A stretch of 64,000 nt of DNA from Chondrus crispus. Taxonomy: Eukaryota; Rhodophyta; Florideophyceae; Gigartinales; Gigartinaceae. Positions within the stretch are counted from its first letter, which is position 1. Every line of letters starts with the position of its first letter. A model generated the notes under the pieces. It searched no databases and was not told the origin of the DNA. It worked only from the letters and a program-made list of their open reading frames with translations. Made by a program: the position numbers and the translations under genes. Of this stretch, positions 1 to 10,301 are shown piece after piece. The stretch is from assembly GCF_000350225.1 (NCBI RefSeq), contig NW_005179048.1, positions 137,681 to 201,680 on the forward strand, given 5' to 3'.

Positions 1-1
1 C

Positions 2-364
2 CAGCACCTCGATCGCCATCGCTCCAACGGCGCCCCCGGCCCTCTCGTTCGCCTTCTTCGAGACCACCCAGGCGGCCCTCCGCCGGAGCGCTCAACTCGC
101 CGCTACCCCTCTCTCGCCCCGCTGACGCCTCTGCCACCATCGCCCGTTATTCTCGCTCACGCCTGCCGCGTCTACGACGACTTTACTGTCCTCACGCCTC
201 CCCTGCCGCTCACCGCTCTGGCTCTCGACGCGGCCGCCACTGCCGGTGTCATCCGCCGCCTCCATCGCGAGGCCCAATACTCTCGCGCAACGCGCTCCCT
301 TACGAACAGCCCGCTCGCAGACCTCAACGACCCCGCTACTCCTGTGGCCCTCGACGACCTTTAG
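2..364 (+). pseudogene. Open frame running in from the left edge, possibly retroelement-derived
   Basis: The frame starting at base 2 is open for 120 codons and ends at TAG 362-364. Its last third contains a pattern of the type R-L-H-R-E-A followed by P-L-A-D-L-N-D-P and L-D-D-L, then stop and P. A similar proline- and leucine-rich pattern precedes the reverse transcriptase of some LINE-like or telomere-type retroelements, where an L-H-P triplet often sits at the place of the stop. Coding-like text continues after the TAG, so this may be a broken fragment. The assignment is from pattern memory only. Competing frames on both strands are equally long, so I hold this loosely. Confidence 0.22.
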
Positions 365-693
365 CCGGCCCCATCCGCACACATCTCGTCCCGCTCTCCC
401 CTGCCGACCTTCCCCTTCCGCCGGACATTGGAGAATCTGCGGTCCTCTGAACAGTCGGCTCCTTGCATCCGGGATCCCTCGTCGACGACGTCGTCGACGA
501 CGGCATTTCTGGGCATTGCCGTTTGTTCTGTAAATCAAATTCTGACAGCGTGGCCACCCGCACAGTTGGGGGCGATGACGATGCCACACGCAGCGGCACA
601 ATTGCGGTGGCTGGGCCAACTGCTGCCGCTTCACAGTGCCGGTGCGCAAGACCTTCTCACAAGCCAAGCTAAGCCATGCCCAGCCCAGCCAAG

Positions 694-739
694 CCAAGCC
701 GCCTTATCACACGATCCGTCGTGTAGTAAGGCGGCTTGG
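694..739. repeat. Long hairpin, 21-bp arms, 4-nt loop
   Basis: Bases 694-714 and 719-739 are reverse complements at 19 of 21 positions, with TCCG as loop. It directly follows a short run of AGCCAAGCC-type repeats. No element ends or target duplication were recognised around it. Confidence 0.7.
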
Positions 740-831
740 CCAGTCTGAAGCTCCGCCGGGGCCCACACTGCGTCCTTCCAAAGTACGTGCGCATTATCTC
801 CTGTGTCGCGGCCTTACTTTCCCGAAGCCTA

Positions 832-893
832 ATCTAATTGGCGTCTGCTCTCCTCTCTTCCTGGGAGCAAGGGAGAGCAGGCGCCTGTTAGAT
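832..893. repeat. Second hairpin, 22-bp arms
   Basis: Bases 832-853 and 872-893 are reverse complements at 19 of 22 positions, separated by 18 bases. It lies 93 bp from the previous hairpin, which suggests fold-back (MITE-like) material or a transcription end, but neither is shown. Confidence 0.65.
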
Positions 894-3070
894 CGTAGAT
901 CAGGTTGGACCAACTTTGAGCTTCACGTCGTTGTTTGCTGGTCCCAGCACTGCAACCTACATCCTCCTCCACATCGCGGCGCAACGTGCTTGGCTCGTCG
1001 TCACCACAGCGCCGCCATCGACACAAACTCGGGCGGACCACGTACATCGGGCGTCCCCCTTCAACTCCACTCCAACCGCTGCCCGACCGCTCGAGGCTCT
1101 TGCTACTGCTACTGCGACATCCGCGAACCGACGTGCGCCGCCCATTGCACAAAATGGCAATTATGTAACACTCCACCACCTCACCCTTGTACACGTACAT
1201 ACAGAGGAAGAGCCATTCACATTCAAGAGCTTATACAAAGTATCTCAACCGTTAATATGATGCTCCAAGGTCAGCTTCCAAGTTCTCTTTGGCAAATGAT
1301 CGAAAAACACTAGAGCCACTTTTCCAACAATAAATGTCGTGTGTCGAACAAACGCCCACGCACGTCGCGCTATAGAGTACTGCGCTAGGCGGAAATGAAG
1401 CCCAAAGAAAATCGCACGATTCCCTCATTGTTGCAAACCACAAGTATTCCAATCCACGCATTTCCAGTCGTTTGTAAAAAACCCTTCGTATCATTTGCTT
1501 ATCTCCCTCCCCTTTCGATTGCACCCGCCAGCTCCTTGAGGGCGCTTCGAAAAGAATGAGTATCCCATATAGAGACCAACTGTACCGTGCTGAAACGTAG
1601 ATTTTACACTCGAGTCTCGCGGCGTTTGGAATCTTCGCCAGTTCTTATGTCCAACCAGCTCGGTATCTCGCCCAGCAGCTGTCAGCAGGTGCGAGAACAT
1701 GCTGTCGACCACTACCTCTAGAACGGAAACGCAAAACATGGGCAGGGCACAACTGGGCTCCCACCACGTTCAGGGAGCGAGTTGGAAAGCACTATAGAAA
1801 CCTTGCTTCTGAGATGTAGTCGAGGAAAACGAGGAAACTATACGGACGCTCACAGAATGTTGGTTCGGAAATGGGGCCTCTTTTACGCCCTAACGGTGGT
1901 GGTGGAATGCAAGCAAGTGGCGATCGAATACCTGGTTTTACAATCAAGTGCGAATGCACACAGATGCTGGGTTTGAGATGCGTATCTTTTAGAGCTGCGA
2001 GTAAAAACACTTGTGAAAGTAAAGTTTGATTACTTCTTGATTGCTGGGGCTGACAAACATGATTGGTTCGGGTGTAACAAGAGGGGATATCGGCGGTGAT
2101 CGTTGGAAGAGGACGTAGTTGGTGGGGATGAGGTTCCTCTAGCCACTGCCGCATAGAAGTGCAACAGGCAGTCTTTTCGACATCCTTGGCAAGGCCAGAA
2201 AGGAAGAAGACCGACTGCTCGGATCGCGATCGGAGCGCGCAGTCTCCCACTCTTCCGCTCTCTGACACGATCGCCGGCATACAGGGTCTCGCACAATCTG
2301 GAGAGGGATATCTCATTGTACTACGTGCACATTGAAAATGAAACATAGATACGAAGCGATCCGTTCAAGTTGTCAAGTTCTCGCATCTTGCGCCTCGCTC
2401 TCGGAGCTTGAGTCGTCAACCCTACTTGTCAAGTTCTTGCGCATTACACATAATACTAGTGCGTGCGTGTAACCCGAGCGGGGGCGGAGGTGGAAGCGCA
2501 GGACACTACTAAGGCGAAATACGGCACGACCGAACGAAGCTGCTTAACCGGTTCGGGGTGATGAATCGTAATCCTCATGGGGTCGTCTTTACTCGTCGTC
2601 GCCGTCCCGTGGGTCTAAGTACCGCGGATGACAGACTGTAATGCGGACAGTCTGTCCTTGTGGTCCGTCACGGGGTTGTCGGGGATGCCCGTGGATGGCA
2701 CCAGCGACCAACCACAACAGGTCAAATGAGTGTTGAAAGCTAAAGCGGCGACGGGGCGAGAGCAAAAGGACTCCTCCGGTGCGCCACCTCGACAAGTCCT
2801 GATTCCGTTCTCCGTTCCGGGTGCAGCCTGAGGCGGGCGCCCTAGCGCCGGCCGCTGCCTCTGAGTTCATTGTCCCGATAAAGGAGTTGAACTCAGCATC
2901 GGCGATCTACCCGTCGCTACCGGACGGTAGGAACCACGTCTTTATCCCATCTTCTACAGGGATCTTAACGAAGGGAAACTCGCCTTGAGCCTCGGGTTTC
3001 CCTTCTGCTCTCCCCGACGGCACCCGCCATCTCCGTTCGGGAGAGTGCTCTTGCTGACTTCTGAAATCGT
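894..3070. other. No supported gene
   Basis: Only short overlapping frames on both strands are present. The longest, on the minus strand at 1792-2346, has no recognisable motif and an unconvincing composition. I see no RNA gene here. The part next to 3070 is the 3' flank of the minus-strand Sel1-repeat gene. Confidence 0.5.
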
Positions 3071-6000
3071 TCAGTCTCCGTCTTCTGTGACCTCATTTAT
3101 CTCAGCATCGCGCAGCGCAGCAAGATTCTCTACAGCCTCGGAATGGTTGTCCTCTTTGATGGCCCTCTCATACAATCTGCATGCACGATCTGTATCCCGC
3201 TGGACTCCTTCCGCTCCATCGCGTAACAGATTTCCCAGTTCCACCATTGCGTCTGTATCGTTGCTCTCTTCAATGGACATCTTAAACAGCTCAGCTGCGC
3301 GCACCAAATTGCAATCCAAATCCTTTGCCCCGTCTCTCAGCAAGATACCAAGATTGTACATCGCAATGCCGTTCCTGCCCTTCGATATTGCAAGCTCATA
3401 AAGCTCCATTGCGCGTACCGCATCGGCTTCTACTCCGTCTGCACCCTCCTTCACCATCAGTCCTAGATTGTTCATCGCCCCGACATGACCATGCTCATTG
3501 ATTGCACGCTCGAACAACTCCTTGGCTCGTACCGCATCCTTCTCGACCCCCTCCCCTCCCTTCTCCAACAAACAACCTAGGTTGTACATCGCAGAGCAGT
3601 TAGTGCCTTTTGATATTGCAAGCTCATAAAGCTCCAATGCGCGTACCGCATCGGCTTCTACTCCTTCTGCGCCGTTATGCAGCATCAGTCCTAGCTTGTT
3701 CATCGCGTAGACATCATCATGCTCCTCAATCTGGCGTTCCAGAAGAGCCTTTTCCAAAATGTTAACAGTACGCACGTCGTACTCGGTCACCTCACTGTCC
3801 GTGAAGAACAACTGCTTCCGACGGATAGCCACTCTTTGCCCTCGTTCCGCTCCAAGTATTTCTTCAAAACTGCGACAAAGACAATCCAACTTATCCAATC
3901 TCAGTGATCTTGCTATCAACCTTCGCATCCATATGAGGCAGCTTCGTACATCCTCAGGTATACTCAGATCTACTGCGCATTTCAGAAAATCCAGAACCAC
4001 ATCCACGACATAGTTGTCAAAAGCCGATTTCTCCACAAGCTCTTGTAATAATGAAAACAACGCTTCAAACTCTCTTCCACCCCCCTTGACCCCGCCACTC
4101 CCCTTTCTGCTCACAAAAACACTGTGGAAAAAAGCTAGCACCAATTCTCCAGCTCGTCGCCTGTTCGTCAATATCATGTGTTCTGTCATCTCCTCACTCG
4201 AGTCGGTGAGGAGCTTCACGCATCTCTGCAACGCGTTCATATCACCATGCTCCAGTGCAGCAACCTTCAACAGAAAAATGGCTCTTCGGACCTGGCCCAA
4301 CTCTTCCCCAATAACATTTTCGCCTTTTGCTGGCAGGTTCTTCGCAAACTCTTCATCTTCATATACTCCATCCCTGACTGAGCTCAAGCAACCTGGCGAC
4401 TTATCAACCAGTGCTTCTCCTACTATCAAACATCCGTCTTGTAAGGCCTCGCGGTCATTGTCTTCGTACACCGCGAACCTTCTCTCCCCGACGGCTTGGG
4501 TGTACAATGTCGTAATGTTCTTCTTTCTAACAACGAGATCACCGTGTCGCATGCTCACTTCAAATTTCGCAAGAACTTTGTCCCCTTCTAGCTCAAATCT
4601 GCATTGCTGGCTTCGAAACGGTTCCCATCCCGACCACATCTCAACCTCTGTCCCCGTTTTGTGTGCTCTTGGCTTTACACTCACGATGCCTGACGTCATA
4701 TTCCGGTGCCCGGCATGCAAGTCTGGCGAACACATACCATGATTCTTCTGCCATCGCCTCAATCCCTCCATACGTCCCAACGCTGCCTCCCGCCACCATC
4801 CCCACTCAAACCGCTCATCTCGCGATGTCGCCCCCCGGCACAACCGTACTCTCACTTTGCATCCTCTATCGCCCGCTCCACCTCTATTGCTCCTATCGTC
4901 ATCGTCGCCCACTTGTACCTGAAGCCTCATTCTCTGAGGCCCACAAATCGGCACTATCACAAACATTTCTTCGCTCCGTTTCTTCCTCTCTTCTTCCGCA
5001 TCCCTACCTCTTTGCTCATTCCCGAATGATACTGACACACTATCTCGATTTTCCGAGATTGCCACCCCCCCTGCCTCGCTTGACCGCACATCCGTGTCAC
5101 TGATTTCCTCGCTCGCTTCTTCTGTATTCATCACAACCAGCGACGGAAAACTGACCATGCAAAGCGCCACCGCTACCATACTGCTCGGGCTCCCTTCCAT
5201 TCCCGATACCCCTTCCCTCAAAACACATTGCAACTCCCACACTACACGACACTGCACCGCCCGATCCCTCAGTACTGCATTCCCTTCTCTCTGCCGCAGG
5301 GTACGTGACACATCATTCGATACACGCCCAACCTCCGTCCACCCCGATATCAACTCCCCCGCTTGAAACATCAAAGGCCTCCACGCCCCACTCTGCGAGT
5401 CCGTGTTCGCTTTCACCCACCTTCCCAGTCTCGTACGCACGCTCTCCAGCGAATATCCCATAAACGTCAATGTCTGCTCCAACTGCTCAAACTCTTGACC
5501 CACGACTCCAAACTGGAATGCTTGCATCGCTTCTTCAATTCGAACATGTCTCATGAAGAGGCTGCTCCCCCTCTTTTCCATCCCTCCCATCTCCACGCCT
5601 TCTACGCTCACCACAGTCTCTTGGTCATGTTCGACTTGACCCAGACAACGTCCTAGCCATTCTTCGTCTTTACTCACCAGGAATTGCATTTGCACTCCCG
5701 CCATAAGCGCTAACCAGCAGTCGACAAGCTCCCCGACCTTGGTCACCAGTCTATTCTCCTTGGATACTTCATGAAAGTATCGTTCTGGCATCGGAAATCC
5801 GCATATGCTAGCATTCCTTCTTTCCGCTGCATCCACTCCTGAAGTTCTGTTGTCCATACCCAGCTGTGCTCGCATATTTTCAATCGCTAAATCGTCATGC
5901 TCCAGTTTCTCATACTCCTCAGATCTACGAGAATCTCTGCTCGCACTTCCGTTGCCAATCTGTTCTTCTCCTATGTACAGCAAAATCGCAAGCCACTCCA

Positions 6001-7174
6001 CTCTCTCGATGTCCAACTCTTCCACTTGTTCTTCAAACTCCACCGGAATTCCACCAATGAATCGATTTAGTTTTCTCTCATAGGCCTTGTACCCCTTTCC
6101 AGGCCGCAAGACCGCATTCCTCTGCACTGCATCGAACGGCATTCCACGTCCACTCGTCATCGCTCGTCGCAACAAGCCCTCTTTTGACAAAAGCGACTTG
6201 CCTTCACCCAGCGGCAAACAACTCCCCAGCCACAATTGTATTCCGGCCGTTGCCAGCACGCGCCCAGCCAGGTGTTCTCGTCGTCTTTCGTACCGCTCCA
6301 AGTTATTTATCGCCCCATCCTCATCATCGACTTCCGGCGCAACGGTGAACTCCGTTATCCACTTGTTCAACCCCTGCGCCGCAAACGCCACGCACCATCG
6401 CAGCCACACATCCTCTGGCTCGTGCGGTACCTGGACAAAGCAGGGTATAGACCCATTCCCAAGCCATTTCTGCACTATTCCATACACATACCGAAATGGT
6501 ATCGAGAGCGCCTGTAACAGAAGCACGATGCGTTGACGAAACACGTTTCTTCTCTTTGGATCTATTCTAAACTCAATCTTGTCAAACACTATGTAGCACC
6601 GAGCATTCCCATGGGACACACGGTTCTCAATCAGTTCATCGCTCACCCATAGTTCATCTACAATTTCAGCCACAGAGTGCACTTTTTCCTTGTCGTCGGT
6701 ATTTCCGGGCTCCTGCGTAGTACCGATATTCGTGGTTTCCTGTTCTCTTTCTTCGCCATTCTGGGTTTGCTTCTTCCCATCATAGCCAGTACTGGCGCCC
6801 GTGTTGAGCTCATATTCAATCCCAAGGGCCCGCAACGACTTAATGCTCTTGACAGCCCACTTGACAAATAGCTGCAACTGCCACAGTCCCCATAACGTCC
6901 GCACAACGTGCAGCAACGCAAACAGCATAGCGACCAGCGCAGTGAACATCTCCTTTTGATCGACATTGGATTGCACGACCATGTAAAACAGTATGTAGAT
7001 TGCCGGGACTAGCGCGAGAACAAGGTTGACGTAGCCGGCGATACGAACGTCACGTACCCTGCGCCATTTGGCAGAGATAAAGTCAAAGGTGGTGAGAGCA
7101 GTCCACGGGAGGAAGGCGGCGGTGTAGGCCAACAGGACGATGATGGTGTTTTCAGCGAGATCGTCGAAGGCCAT
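3071..7174 (-). CDS. Large membrane protein with C-terminal Sel1-like repeats
   Basis: The frame is uninterrupted for 1367 codons from ATG 7174-7172. The frame opens further upstream to 7480, but I chose this ATG because the upstream 102 residues look like leader and this start immediately precedes three hydrophobic segments (about residues 9-29, 46-67 and 76-100). A cytosolic-looking region of roughly 1000 residues follows with no motif I recognise; it is rich in Glu and Arg and carries charged helical stretches. The C-terminus (about 1153-1342) holds five 38-residue Sel1-like repeats with A-M-x-N-L-G and G-V-x-x-D-x-x-R-A signatures. Sel1 repeats are alpha-alpha solenoids that bind partner proteins, best known in ER-associated degradation (SEL1L/Hrd3). 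The arrangement here, membrane anchor first and repeats last, differs from those, so a role in ERAD is not implied. The stop is TGA at 3073-3071. Confidence 0.85.
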   Translation of the reverse strand: MAFDDLAENTIIVLLAYTAAFLPWTALTTFDFISAKWRRVRDVRIAGYVNLVLALVPAIYILFYMVVQSNVDQKEMFTALVAMLFALLHVVRTLWGLWQLQLFVKWAVKSIKSLRALGIEYELNTGASTGYDGKKQTQNGEEREQETTNIGTTQEPGNTDDKEKVHSVAEIVDELWVSDELIENRVSHGNARCYIVFDKIEFRIDPKRRNVFRQRIVLLLQALSIPFRYVYGIVQKWLGNGSIPCFVQVPHEPEDVWLRWCVAFAAQGLNKWITEFTVAPEVDDEDGAINNLERYERRREHLAGRVLATAGIQLWLGSCLPLGEGKSLLSKEGLLRRAMTSGRGMPFDAVQRNAVLRPGKGYKAYERKLNRFIGGIPVEFEEQVEELDIERVEWLAILLYIGEEQIGNGSASRDSRRSEEYEKLEHDDLAIENMRAQLGMDNRTSGVDAAERRNASICGFPMPERYFHEVSKENRLVTKVGELVDCWLALMAGVQMQFLVSKDEEWLGRCLGQVEHDQETVVSVEGVEMGGMEKRGSSLFMRHVRIEEAMQAFQFGVVGQEFEQLEQTLTFMGYSLESVRTRLGRWVKANTDSQSGAWRPLMFQAGELISGWTEVGRVSNDVSRTLRQREGNAVLRDRAVQCRVVWELQCVLREGVSGMEGSPSSMVAVALCMVSFPSLVVMNTEEASEEISDTDVRSSEAGGVAISENRDSVSVSFGNEQRGRDAEEERKKRSEEMFVIVPICGPQRMRLQVQVGDDDDRSNRGGAGDRGCKVRVRLCRGATSRDERFEWGWWREAALGRMEGLRRWQKNHGMCSPDLHAGHRNMTSGIVSVKPRAHKTGTEVEMWSGWEPFRSQQCRFELEGDKVLAKFEVSMRHGDLVVRKKNITTLYTQAVGERRFAVYEDNDREALQDGCLIVGEALVDKSPGCLSSVRDGVYEDEEFAKNLPAKGENVIGEELGQVRRAIFLLKVAALEHGDMNALQRCVKLLTDSSEEMTEHMILTNRRRAGELVLAFFHSVFVSRKGSGGVKGGGREFEALFSLLQELVEKSAFDNYVVDVVLDFLKCAVDLSIPEDVRSCLIWMRRLIARSLRLDKLDCLCRSFEEILGAERGQRVAIRRKQLFFTDSEVTEYDVRTVNILEKALLERQIEEHDDVYAMNKLGLMLHNGAEGVEADAVRALELYELAISKGTNCSAMYNLGCLLEKGGEGVEKDAVRAKELFERAINEHGHVGAMNNLGLMVKEGADGVEADAVRAMELYELAISKGRNGIAMYNLGILLRDGAKDLDCNLVRAAELFKMSIEESNDTDAMVELGNLLRDGAEGVQRDTDRACRLYERAIKEDNHSEAVENLAALRDAEINEVTEDGD
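3149..3718 (-). repeat. Five 114-bp coding repeats (Sel1-like)
   Basis: Five consecutive 38-codon units encode the solenoid at the C-terminus of the membrane protein. Units 1 and 3 are the most alike (both contain G-V-E-A-D-A-V-R-A), which points to recent internal duplication. Confidence 0.85.
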
Positions 7175-8660
7175 ATTGGCAAAGAAAGCGAGGTGTGCGA
7201 GTGACTTGGAAGAATCTAGGAGGTTTTGATGTGAAAGTCTGGGTGTGTTTACTTGCAGAGACGAGAGCTCACTGTAATGACTCGTCTTTGTCAATCGTGT
7301 ACCGTGAAGTGAAGGGATACTTGCGAGAAAGAACACGGTCAAGGTGGGATAGATGGGATTTACGGGAGCGGCTGCTGGCTGTGGTGAGAGAAGGAAGGCT
7401 CTGGAGGAAATCGTCAGTGTAGGCAAGGAAGGGGACGCTCGTAGATGCGCCGAAGCCCCAACAAGTAACGTGTGGTCCAAAGATGAAATAGTTCATAATA
7501 AGTGACGATGCGAGGAATTGTTGCGTTGTCCTGGTCGAAAACAAGCATTGCAGCAATTCTCTCGAGTCTAGAGCGTGGGAACGGGCTGGCGTATCACGCC
7601 GCACAGGAGAGTCTGCCGGGAGGCAAACACGGAGGGGGGGGGCTCGTGGGAGTAGATAAGTGTGGGTTGTCCACCGGCCTCGAGTGCGGATATTCCAGTC
7701 CGTAGGCGCTGGGGGTACCAACGGTACCCTTCGTACTGCAAACGCACTATGCTGCACTGCAGACGCCCTAAAGGGGGGTGCCCCTAAAATGGAACGATTT
7801 TGAATATTTAAAATAGAAATACCAAAGAATGATTGGTTTTGATTCAATCAAAAGCCTTCAAAACGCCGAAACTACGGTACATTTATCTACAAGTGGAATC
7901 GCTTCCTGTTTTCTCAACGTGGCGCATTTATTGAATCGCAACACGCACGATTACTGTTGAGCGCAGGCGCGTGTCTGTAATTTAGCGAAAGCCAACAGTC
8001 CAATGAAAATGCTCCATGACCGCCACCATCGTGAGATGGTTGGCTGATGATGATTTAGGTTACGTACCATTGTAGAAATAATGATTAGTCACTATCCTAC
8101 CGACGACGGCGCAGCGGAGTGGCGCGCACCAGAGCCTTGCTCTGGTTGACATAAAGTGGAGTGACCGGGTCGCTGTCGACCCGATCAGGAGAGGAGACAT
8201 CCTCACACATTCTCCATATCCCCTGACTTTCCTTTTATGGTAGCATCGCGGTAAGGAACGATCTCACTGCGCCCTAACGACCACCACCTACCCGCGCTTC
8301 CTTCCTTCCTCCTTTACTCCACTCATCCTATCTGTGCATCCACCACCACTTCTCAACCACGCGTGCGAACGCCGCATTGGACTACTGCGCCACCCTCGAA
8401 CCTATATTGCGCCCGCGGGCCTGGGATTGGGTGGCGCATCTCAGTTCTCTGCGTCAACTCGTGGTGTCGGTCTACACCTCCCTTTTGTGTAGCGTCAACG
8501 AAATCAACTGTCTCGCAGTACATCTTCATCCGAACGCAACCGTGTTAAGGAACATCATTTTGAGTTTGTTTATCGCTGTCAAAGACGAACTATATTGGTT
8601 TTGTTTGGGGTTATTGTGGTTAAAGTTGGGGGTCATCTCAAGTCTTGGCAATCGATTTGC
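7175..8660. other. No gene seen; upstream region of the Sel1 gene, then leader of a copia-like remnant
   Basis: No frame here looks coding. A run of G lies near 7631-7642. From about 8100 the sequence becomes the presumed 5' leader or LTR of the Gag remnant that starts at 8931, but I could not find LTR ends or a primer-binding site of the initiator-tRNA type used by the copia elements further right. Confidence 0.4.
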
Positions 8661-8820
8661 GTGGTAGGTCAGCATACCACGGGCCTGAAATCCGACCTTC
8701 AATTTTTTTTGGAAGCACCTTCGTGGTACATCAGCATACCACCGGCCTGAGGTCCGACCTCCGCACTTTTGGAAGCACTTTCGTAGTAGGTCAGCATATC
8801 ACGGGTCAGAGGTCCCACCT
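8661..8820 (+). repeat. Three tandem units of 60-62 bp
   Basis: Units begin at 8661, 8723 and 8783. Each has GTNGTANNTCAGCATAYCAC, a G-R-C-C-T-G-type stretch, then TCCGACCT or TCCCACCT; the units are joined by a GGAAGCACYTTCGT spacer. They lie in the leader just upstream of the Gag ATG and could be enhancer or packaging repeats. Confidence 0.75.
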
Positions 8821-8930
8821 CCTACGGCTCTCTGACACAGGTAGTTGCGGAGCACTTCGCGCAACACGCGAAAATATCGCAGCACCGAAGGAAGCCTCCT
8901 TCCGGTTGGAGGCGGCACCGGTCAAGAATT

Positions 8931-9905
8931 ATGGCCGGTGACGATAACCACGACTCCCTGGGTAAAGTTCCAAAACTCAAAGTCCGCGCCGACTTCATCA
9001 AATGGCGTTCAAAAATGAAGGCCTACCTCCACCGCAACGACCCTCTCCTCGTCGGCCTTCAACCTCGGCCCTCCGGTCGGGCGGCATCTTCGTCAAGCAT
9101 TGAAATCAAGGATTGGACTCTCAAGTCCGCTCGCACCAAAGGCAACATCATACTGTGCCTCGTCAACGCAGTTTCATCCCAAACTCGTCTGTTTGTGGAT
9201 GACGACGCCAAAACTGCCGGCGAATTGTGGGAGGAGCTTGAGGGTATCTTCACGATGTCCAACACCCAAGTCGTACAGAACCTGAAACAGAAGCTAGACA
9301 CTCTCATCTTCAAGGAGCACGGAAACTTTGACACTCATGTCGCTTCTTTCCTCACTATCGTTGGGGAACTGGCTACGTACGATTCCGAACTCTCCGGATC
9401 TGAGAAGACGTCCAAGCTTATCCGATCCCTTCCTCCTTCGTTTGCCCCACTCGCTATGGTTTCTACCCTTCAAGAATTCGACTTTGACACTCTGGCCAAT
9501 GCTGTACAGGCTGAGCTTGCTCGTCGCTCCAACTCTCACAATCCACAGCATCAATACCTTTCTCACACCGCCGAGCCAAAAGCCAATTTTGTGCAACACT
9601 CTCGTGGTGCGAATGGCCGGGGTCGTGGAAGGATTCGTCGCGGTGCCCGCAATGTGGTACATCGAGGTACCTCTAGAGGGCGCATAGAAAGGCGCACATG
9701 TGACTACTGTCACATTCAAGGTCACATTAACCGCAATTGTTGGAAGCGTCAGAAGGAGCAAGACGGCACAGATAACTCAAGGTTGTGGTATAACGGCAAA
9801 CTAGATTTAGATCTACATTGGATCCCGCACTGTAGAGCCGGAGCTCTACAGTACGGACCCACACGTGTGCGCGACACGCACGTGTACTGTCAGCCCGATG
9901 CCTGA
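8931..9905 (+). pseudogene. Copia-type Gag remnant with zinc knuckle, cut off before protease
   Basis: The start ATG at 8931 opens a protein of the UBN2/retrotran_gag family of Ty1/copia elements: F-I-K-W-R-S-K-M-K-A near residue 23, W-E-E-L-E near 103, then an Arg/Gly-rich basic stretch, and a CCHC zinc knuckle (C-x2-C-x4-H-x4-C) at residues 257-270. Gag coats the retrotransposon RNA in cytoplasmic particles. From about residue 280 the sequence loses Gag character and no protease, integrase or RT follows, because foreign GC-rich DNA begins near 9780-9830. The protein is unlike Gag of copia families A and B further right, so this is a separate family. Only the Gag half survives. Confidence 0.8.
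9830..9851. repeat. Perfect inverted repeat at possible start of a gypsy-type LTR
   Basis: Arms of 9 bp (CTGTAGAGC and GCTCTACAG) surround CGGA. The sequence from TGTAG onward may be the 5' end of the LTR of the plus-strand gypsy remnant that interrupts the Gag fragment. No matching 3' LTR was found, so the assignment is tentative. Confidence 0.45.
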
Positions 9906-10301
9906 CAGCGCTACAGTGCAGGCTGACCCGCACTACAATAGCCCCCTACAGTACATCGGTACTGTAGTGTTATGATAGAATACTTTGTACATTAAATACG
10001 CGAGCGACCGACGACCGAGGAAAAGGACAAGCACGAGCTTGTCCACGACTCTCCGTCTAGGTCAGCTCTGCCGCTTACTCTACTAGAACGACCGGCCTAC
10101 TCTAGTCCGTTCTAGGCAAGGGACCGCGCGGGCAAGGACGCGCCAGCACGCGAGCGAGCCTGGATCTGCCTCTGCCCGTCGGTACTGGGTCGTCTACCAG
10201 TACCGCACCGGGGCGTCGAGGCGTAGATCCGCTCGCGCGTGCGCGCGTCCGACCCGACCACGCTCTAACATACTGCTACCAGGGCCCGCGCCCGGTCCCG
10301 T

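Noticed and set aside
92-697. 201-codon minus-strand frame
   Set aside because: Arg/Gly/Val-rich with no motif, in a GC-rich region where all frames stay open; the plus-strand frame from base 2 is slightly more protein-like but is also weak.
8661-8820. CRISPR-like spacing of repeats
   Set aside because: Only three units, spacers similar to each other, and the DNA is eukaryotic.
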